Assembly: GCA_030668485.1 (NCBI GenBank)
Contig: DAOUTW010000032.1
Span: 1 to 47,797 of the forward strand
Direction: 5' to 3'
DNA length: 47,797 nt
Source of the DNA: Candidatus Zixiibacteriota bacterium
GTDB lineage: Bacteria > Zixibacteria > MSB-5A5 > GN15 > JAAZOE01
Shown: piece by piece, positions 43,506 to 47,797 of the stretch
Layout of the letters: every line of letters starts with the position of its first letter
Position numbering within the stretch: position 1 is the stretch's first letter
Made by a program: the position numbers and the translations under genes
Notes under the pieces: generated by a model
The model's input: the letters and a program-made list of their open reading frames with translations, nothing else
What the model was told of the DNA's origin: nothing
The model's database searches: none

Positions 43506-43967
43506 ATGCACAAGCCTGACTATCTCATAACGGAGTTTGACCCCCGGCTGCGAATTTTACATGTTGCCTACCGGAAGCGGGTCCATCCAACCACAAAAGA
43601 ACACCTGGATATAATTTTTGACACCTTTAGAAAAAAGCTGGATCAGTACTTGGATTCTGGCCGTATTCATCTGGTAATCGACATGACCAATTTCATTATC
43701 GAACCGGACCTTAGGCTGGATTACGTCTCTCATGCTCAAGACATCACCGCCAAGTATATCATTCCAAACGGCATCGCCCGTTATGGATTTCAGATTACGA
43801 GGATTACGGTCCGAGCCTGTTATGATCAGTATATGGTTGATAATCCCAATATTTTCAACTCACGCGATGAAGCCTACCAGCATATCTATTCATTGATTGA
43901 AAAAAATCAGAATATCGAGAAATCCGCCGCGGTCTCTACTCCGAACGCGAATTCCTCAAACTATTAA
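43506..43967 (+). CDS. Hypothetical protein, possibly STAS/SpoIIAA-like
   Basis: 153 residues. The pattern of a short N-terminal strand pair (LITEFDPRLRILHVAY), a helix, then IHLVIDMTNFIIEPDLRLDY and a helix, loosely recalls SpoIIAA-like/STAS-type domains, but no firm family match can be claimed. The C-terminal tail (KSAAVSTPNANSSNY) is low complexity. ATG is preferred over the GTG two codons upstream because GGAAG stands at a suitable distance. It stands alone on the plus strand, and its last 32 nt overlap the end of pyrF on the other strand. Confidence 0.7.
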   Translation: MHKPDYLITEFDPRLRILHVAYRKRVHPTTKEHLDIIFDTFRKKLDQYLDSGRIHLVIDMTNFIIEPDLRLDYVSHAQDITAKYIIPNGIARYGFQITRITVRACYDQYMVDNPNIFNSRDEAYQHIYSLIEKNQNIEKSAAVSTPNANSSNY

Positions 43968-44757
43968 TATCGCGATTCAGTTTTTCTACCACCGACCTGG
44001 CCGCACGACCATAATCATCTTCAGAAGAAGCATAGAGAACCGAACGGGAGACGTTGATGATCGCCGGTTTGCGGAATCCGGCGGTACCGTTGCGAACCGC
44101 CTGTTCCAGATCGCCGCCCTGAGCGCCGACCCCCGGAATCAGAATCGGCATTTCATCCGAAACCTCACGAATATCGGCAAGCTGTTCGGGATAGGTCGCT
44201 CCCACCACCAAACCGCAATTACAATCTTTGTTCCACGAGGCGACCTTTTGAGCGACATGCATATAAAGCGGTTTGCCGTATACCTCCATACGCTGCAGAT
44301 CGCGAGCCCCGGGATTCGAAGTGAGGCATAATACAAAGGCGCCTTTATCCTTGTAATTCAAAAACGGCCGTATCGAATCATAGCCCATATATGGATGAAC
44401 GGTCACCCAATCGGCTCCGTAAATTTCAAAACAGGCCCGCGCATAGAACTCTCCGCTGTTGCCGATATCTCCCCGCTTGGCATCGAGAATAATAACCGTA
44501 CCCTCCGGTATACGGCTGCAAACCAACTTGAGAAGCGACATCCCTTCCGGGCCGAGAGCTTCGTAAAAAGCCAGGTTCGGCTTATAAGCCGCGACAATAT
44601 CAGAGGTCGCCTCGATGATCTCAAAGGCAAAGCGCGCCATGCCCGATAATTCTTCCCCGCAGGATTTCGGCATCCGTTTGGGGTCCAAATCGAGGCCGAC
44701 ACACAGCATCGATTTGTGTTTTTCGATACTGTCGGCTAATTTTTTTACAACGCTCAT
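43936..44757 (-). CDS. pyrF: Orotidine 5'-phosphate decarboxylase
   Basis: The last step of UMP synthesis, a TIM-barrel enzyme without cofactor, 273 residues, of the longer PyrF subfamily. Visible: SMLCVGLDLDPKRMP with the substrate Asp, AAYKPNLAFYEALG, the catalytic LDAKRGDIGNS, DWVTVHPYMGYDSIRPF and ILIPGVGAQGGD. Its ATG overlaps the pyrD stop by 4 nt (ATGA). It is the last gene of the leftward pyrimidine operon, and its stop lies inside the convergent plus-strand hypothetical gene. Confidence 0.96.
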   Translation of the reverse strand: MSVVKKLADSIEKHKSMLCVGLDLDPKRMPKSCGEELSGMARFAFEIIEATSDIVAAYKPNLAFYEALGPEGMSLLKLVCSRIPEGTVIILDAKRGDIGNSGEFYARACFEIYGADWVTVHPYMGYDSIRPFLNYKDKGAFVLCLTSNPGARDLQRMEVYGKPLYMHVAQKVASWNKDCNCGLVVGATYPEQLADIREVSDEMPILIPGVGAQGGDLEQAVRNGTAGFRKPAIINVSRSVLYASSEDDYGRAARSVVEKLNRDINSLRNSRSE

Positions 44758-45674
44758 GATCGAAGCTGAACCTTTCCGATTATATCGTGAATTGATGCCA
44801 GTTTCCGCTGTTTCAGATATTCCGATAATCCCTTGATGATAGTCATACTCGTATCGGGATTGACAAAATTGGCTGTCCCGATCTGAAGGCCGCGGGCTCC
44901 CACCAGATGAAACTCCACTGCGTCAGCGGTGTCGGAGATACCCCCGATACCGATTATCGGTATATCCACCGCGCTGGCCACCTTATGCACCATAGCTACC
45001 GCCACCGGCTTGATCGCCGGGCCGGATAACCCGCCGGTGCCATTCGTCAGGCGCGGCTGCCAGTCGTGAATACTGACCGACATACCAACCAGCGTATTTA
45101 TCATTGACACCGCTACCGCGCCGCCTTCCTTCGCCGCCCTGGCCATATCGACGATCGAAGTAACATTAGGCGAAAGTTTGGCGATAATCGGTCGCGTGGT
45201 TACCTCTCGGACCGCCCCGATGACCTTTATAATGGAGGTGGCATCGGTGCCGAACTCCATCCCCCCTTCATCGACATTGGGGCAGGAAACATTCAATTCA
45301 ATCATGTCGAAATGGCCCGCCTTTTCCAGCAGGCGGCAGACCTCGACATATTCGAATAGCGTCGAGCCGGCCACATTGACGATAATAACCGTTTCCAGTT
45401 TCTTTAAAAATGGAATCTTTTCATCGATAAATCGTTCAATACCGACATTGGCCAACCCTATGGCGTTGAGCATACCGGCGGCTGTCTCGCAGGTACGGGG
45501 CGGAGGATGACCGGGGCGCTCCTTCATTGTAATCGATTTGGTGACGATAGCGCCGAGAGCGTTGAGGTCGATTAAATTGGCAAACTCTTCACCATAACCG
45601 AAGGTCCCGGAAGCGACACTAACCGGGTTTTTCCAGGTTACCCCCCCGATTTCTATTTGCAAATCCGGTTTCAA
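44754..45674 (-). CDS. pyrD: Dihydroorotate dehydrogenase B, catalytic subunit
   Basis: 306 residues, an FMN-binding TIM barrel that oxidises dihydroorotate to orotate. Class 1B features: KNPVSVASGTFGYGEEFANL, GAIVTKSITMKERPGHP, LNAIGLANVGIERF, ELNVSCPNVDEGGMEFG with the catalytic Cys of class 1 enzymes, IIAKLSPNVTSI, SGPAIKPVAVAMV and IPIIGIGGISD. The neighbour pyrK gives the Fe-S/FAD electron-transfer partner, making the NAD-linked 1B heterotetramer. It is coupled to both neighbours by 4-nt overlaps. Confidence 0.97.
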   Translation of the reverse strand: MKPDLQIEIGGVTWKNPVSVASGTFGYGEEFANLIDLNALGAIVTKSITMKERPGHPPPRTCETAAGMLNAIGLANVGIERFIDEKIPFLKKLETVIIVNVAGSTLFEYVEVCRLLEKAGHFDMIELNVSCPNVDEGGMEFGTDATSIIKVIGAVREVTTRPIIAKLSPNVTSIVDMARAAKEGGAVAVSMINTLVGMSVSIHDWQPRLTNGTGGLSGPAIKPVAVAMVHKVASAVDIPIIGIGGISDTADAVEFHLVGARGLQIGTANFVNPDTSMTIIKGLSEYLKQRKLASIHDIIGKVQLRS

Positions 45675-46480
45675 ATCTTTATCTCTCCCAGCTTGAAAAC
45701 CGGCCCGTCATAACAGACGCGCACATACTTCCGGGGATTATCGAGAGTAGCCTTGATACATCCCAGACAAACACCGACCCCACACGGCATCGGCGCTTCC
45801 AGCGAAATCTCCCCGATCAAACCGATATCTAAGGCCATATCCTGCAACGCCGCCAGCATCGGCTCCGGGCCGCACCCCCAGACGAAGGTCTGTGCTGTAT
45901 CCAGTTGATCGATGCGGTCGGCCAGAGCCCCGGTAACAAATCCCTTGAAACCGTAGCTACCGTCATCGGTGCAGGGGATCAAATCGACTCCCAAACGGCG
46001 AATACGCTGCATTTCGATCAAGTCGGTTTTGGAGCGCCCGCCGTATATAAACAGAATTTTGCGTTTGTCATGTCCCCGGTTCACGAGGTTTTTGGCCAGA
46101 AAATACATTGGTGGAAAACCGATCCCGCCGGCAACGAGGACGGCTGTTTTCTTTCGGCCAGGGGATGAAAAGCGATTTCCCAGGGGACCGATGATATCGA
46201 TCCGATCACCCTTTTTCTTCTGCGACAAAATCGACGTTCCCCGGCCGACAACTTTGTAGATGATTTCGAGTACTCCCCGCTCGGGATCGTAGTCAGCCAC
46301 CGAAAAGGCTCTGCGAAACAGCGGGTCGACTGTATCGGTGACTTTTACATGAAGGAAATTTCCGGGCCATATAGATCGGGAAACCCTGAATTCATCGAAT
46401 TTCAAGCTGTAATAATCGCCGTTTTTCCCCACCTGCTTGTTCTGTATAACTCGACAGTGCTGCGCTTTGATCTTCTTCAT
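45671..46480 (-). CDS. pyrK: Dihydroorotate dehydrogenase B, electron-transfer subunit
   Basis: 269 residues; it passes electrons from PyrD to NAD. A ferredoxin-reductase-like FAD domain (FRRAFSVADYD near 55, KVVGRGTSIL) is followed by an NAD domain (AVLVAGGIGFPPMYFLA, VWGCGPEPMLAAL) and the [2Fe-2S] cluster loop at the C-terminus, PCGVGVCLGC plus VRVCYDGPVF, giving the four cysteines. The start overlaps the stop of the upstream TonB-C-like gene by 4 nt (ATGA), and its stop overlaps the pyrD start likewise. Confidence 0.96.
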   Translation of the reverse strand: MKKIKAQHCRVIQNKQVGKNGDYYSLKFDEFRVSRSIWPGNFLHVKVTDTVDPLFRRAFSVADYDPERGVLEIIYKVVGRGTSILSQKKKGDRIDIIGPLGNRFSSPGRKKTAVLVAGGIGFPPMYFLAKNLVNRGHDKRKILFIYGGRSKTDLIEMQRIRRLGVDLIPCTDDGSYGFKGFVTGALADRIDQLDTAQTFVWGCGPEPMLAALQDMALDIGLIGEISLEAPMPCGVGVCLGCIKATLDNPRKYVRVCYDGPVFKLGEIKI

Positions 46481-47797
46481 TGCCTCTTATCCGCCGGAAT
46501 TCTCACTTCACGTGTATAGTAAAACCATCCATCGTATAATTCAGGATTGATCCTCGCATGATCGAATTTGCTCCGTTTCACAGTCTCCAAAATCCTCTGA
46601 TTCAAATCCGTCGATTCGGTCTTGTTCATCAACTTCGCTTCAATTACTTCCCCATAAGGATTGATGCGAATCTGGAAATAAAGTTTGTCCTCGATTCTCA
46701 AGGCAATCGCATCCCAGGGATATTCAAAAGGCAATTCCTCCCGGAGGAAGTATTCATTGGCCCACTCCAACTGCTCGCCATTTTCACCGGTAATGAATTT
46801 TGATTCCTGACTGGACCGAGAAGGCGCGTCAGTTTCCTCGGGAGCATCAAAAGTCGCAAACTGTGAGGTATCGGCTTCTTCCTCACCCTGGCCCTCTTCC
46901 TGCTGCAACATTTCATCCAGCCTTTTTTTCGGTTGTACACCGGCCGATCGAATATTGTATTCATCCGCAATAAACTGTGCATATTCCGTCCCGGGGAAGG
47001 AATCAACGAATGACTTATATAGGTCGATCATGGCCGAATCGCCGGGAGCCAGATACTTGTCATACATCCAGAGAAGCACATAACGGGACTGAATGCTGTA
47101 CTTCGACAAAGGAAAAGTCTCAATGACCATGTGATAGTAATATTGAGCCGAATCCAGTAAATCGAACATCCGCGGTTCATACTTAGTCCGAGCCGAATCA
47201 AACCCTATCTGCCAATAGTCAATCTTTATCTCTTCTACTTCCGCCTCCAGAGAATCGGCAACCTGCACCGAATCGCTCGCCTGAACCGAGTCCGGCTCCG
47301 ACGCTGCATCATCCGCAGCCGATGTATCGATAGTCTGCATAGTATCGGCTACCGTCAGAGAATCATCTCGGGGAATCGAATCCAAAATCGCCGTCGTATC
47401 GCCGCTGGGTATCGTTTGAGGCGGCAACAACGTATCCTCAACCGTGGCCGTATCCGGTATCGCAAGAGAATCGGCAACCTGTACCGAATCGCTCGTCTGA
47501 ACCGAGTCTTGCTCCGGCGCCGCATCAGCCGCAGCCGATGTATCGATAGTCTGCATAGTATCGGTCACCGTTAGAGAATCATCTCGGGGAATCGAATCCA
47601 AAATCGCTGTCGTATCGCCGCTGGGTATCGTTTGAGGCGGCATCAGCGTATCCTCAACCGTAGCCGTATCAGGTATCGCAAGAGAATCGGCAACCTGTAC
47701 CGAATCGCTCGTCTGAACCGAGTCTTGCTCCGGCGCCGCATCAACCGCAGCCGAGGTATCGATAGTTTGCATAGTATCGGTCACCGTAAGAGAATCA
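46477..47797 (-). CDS. Repeat-bearing protein with TonB-C-like domain (5' end beyond the window)
   Basis: Partial: the frame is open to the right edge, at least 440 residues. The visible N-terminal part is 2.5 copies of a 72-residue Asp/Ser/Thr-rich unit (phrases DSVQVADSLAIPDTATVEDT and TIPSGDTTAILDSIPRDDS), low complexity and likely extended. Next comes a helical TPR-like region (YYYHMVIETFPLSKYSIQSR), a Gln/Glu-rich stretch, and a final ~80 residues (LYFQIRINPYGEVIEAKLM, then RILETVKRSKFDHARI) that match the C-terminal domain of TonB-family proteins. It may span the periplasm. Odd context: it is translationally coupled to pyrK. The true start is not visible; the GTG at 47784 lies within a repeat. 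Confidence 0.8.
   Translation of the reverse strand, partial: DSLTVTDTMQTIDTSAAVDAAPEQDSVQTSDSVQVADSLAIPDTATVEDTLMPPQTIPSGDTTAILDSIPRDDSLTVTDTMQTIDTSAAADAAPEQDSVQTSDSVQVADSLAIPDTATVEDTLLPPQTIPSGDTTAILDSIPRDDSLTVADTMQTIDTSAADDAASEPDSVQASDSVQVADSLEAEVEEIKIDYWQIGFDSARTKYEPRMFDLLDSAQYYYHMVIETFPLSKYSIQSRYVLLWMYDKYLAPGDSAMIDLYKSFVDSFPGTEYAQFIADEYNIRSAGVQPKKRLDEMLQQEEGQGEEEADTSQFATFDAPEETDAPSRSSQESKFITGENGEQLEWANEYFLREELPFEYPWDAIALRIEDKLYFQIRINPYGEVIEAKLMNKTESTDLNQRILETVKRSKFDHARINPELYDGWFYYTREVRIPADKRQ
47249..47797 (-). repeat. 216-bp in-frame tandem repeat
   Basis: About 2.5 copies of a 216-bp unit, with copies in register at 47359, 47575 and 47791 (each 216 bp apart), almost identical at DNA level. 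The array runs off the right edge. The unit length is a multiple of three, so copy-number change keeps the frame. Confidence 0.9.

Noticed and set aside
47784-47784. GTG as the true start of the TonB-C-like gene
   Set aside because: The same sequence recurs inside the 216-bp repeat, and the frame is open through the window edge, so the start lies outside.

Overview
The window looks like a chromosomal segment of an uncultured bacterium of the FCB group, most likely candidate phylum Zixibacteria or a close relative. This is an inference. It rests on a short secreted protein with paired dockerin repeats ending in a Lys-Gly-Gly-Pro motif, on secreted proteins whose C-terminal domain carries the VYPNPY signature, on FlgD-Ig-like lipoproteins, and on a Gram-negative-type complement of lipoproteins and exporters. 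No rRNA, tRNA, CRISPR array or insertion sequence was seen.

Layout. Positions 258-6846 (minus strand): an operon of a secreted 748-residue protein, two half-ABC exporters that look like a heterodimer with one degenerate ATP site, and an inositol-monophosphatase-family enzyme. Positions 6986-10791 (plus): eno, a ftsB/divIC-like gene, recO and a glycyl-tRNA synthetase. Positions 10801-18262: a surface/secretome block with an 845-residue secreted protein between two copies of a double-hairpin repeat, a decayed gene relic, a YadA-head-like beta-roll protein, a C10 (streptopain-like) cysteine protease and a dockerin protein. Positions 18343-21178: a ferritin-like protein and two lipoproteins. Positions 21327-24859 (plus): dprA-like, yigZ/IMPACT, a PfkB kinase, a PAP2 phosphatase and a macrodomain protein, facing a DUF4097-like beta-repeat protein.

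Positions 26104-29810 hold the most interesting system. It consists of an 80-residue precursor peptide whose C-terminal half has ten cysteines at almost regular CX3C spacing, a radical SAM/SPASM maturase with an N-terminal PqqD-like recognition domain, and an ABC exporter without a peptidase domain. This reads as a compact RiPP (ribosomally made, modified peptide) operon. It is followed by a repeat-rich spacer, a STAND-type ATPase with kinesin-light-chain TPRs flanked by the same repeats on both sides, and then a serine-palmitoyltransferase-like enzyme with a BcerS/YghO-like acyltransferase and a lipoprotein, a likely sphingolipid module.

Positions 36127-36240 hold a candidate small RNA with its own promoter and terminator. 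Two tandem paralogous 441-residue lipoproteins follow. Then comes pgsA-pgpA-cinA-thpR-recA on the plus strand. The window closes with pyrF, pyrD and pyrK on the minus strand, translationally coupled to a TonB-C-like protein that carries 216-bp tandem repeats and runs off the right edge.

A recurrent regulatory theme is sigma70-like promoters (TTGACA, 17-bp spacer, TATAAT-like) whose -10 box lies only 6-7 nt from the start codon at three genes. This suggests leaderless mRNAs. Function calls come from motif recognition by eye; no database search was run.
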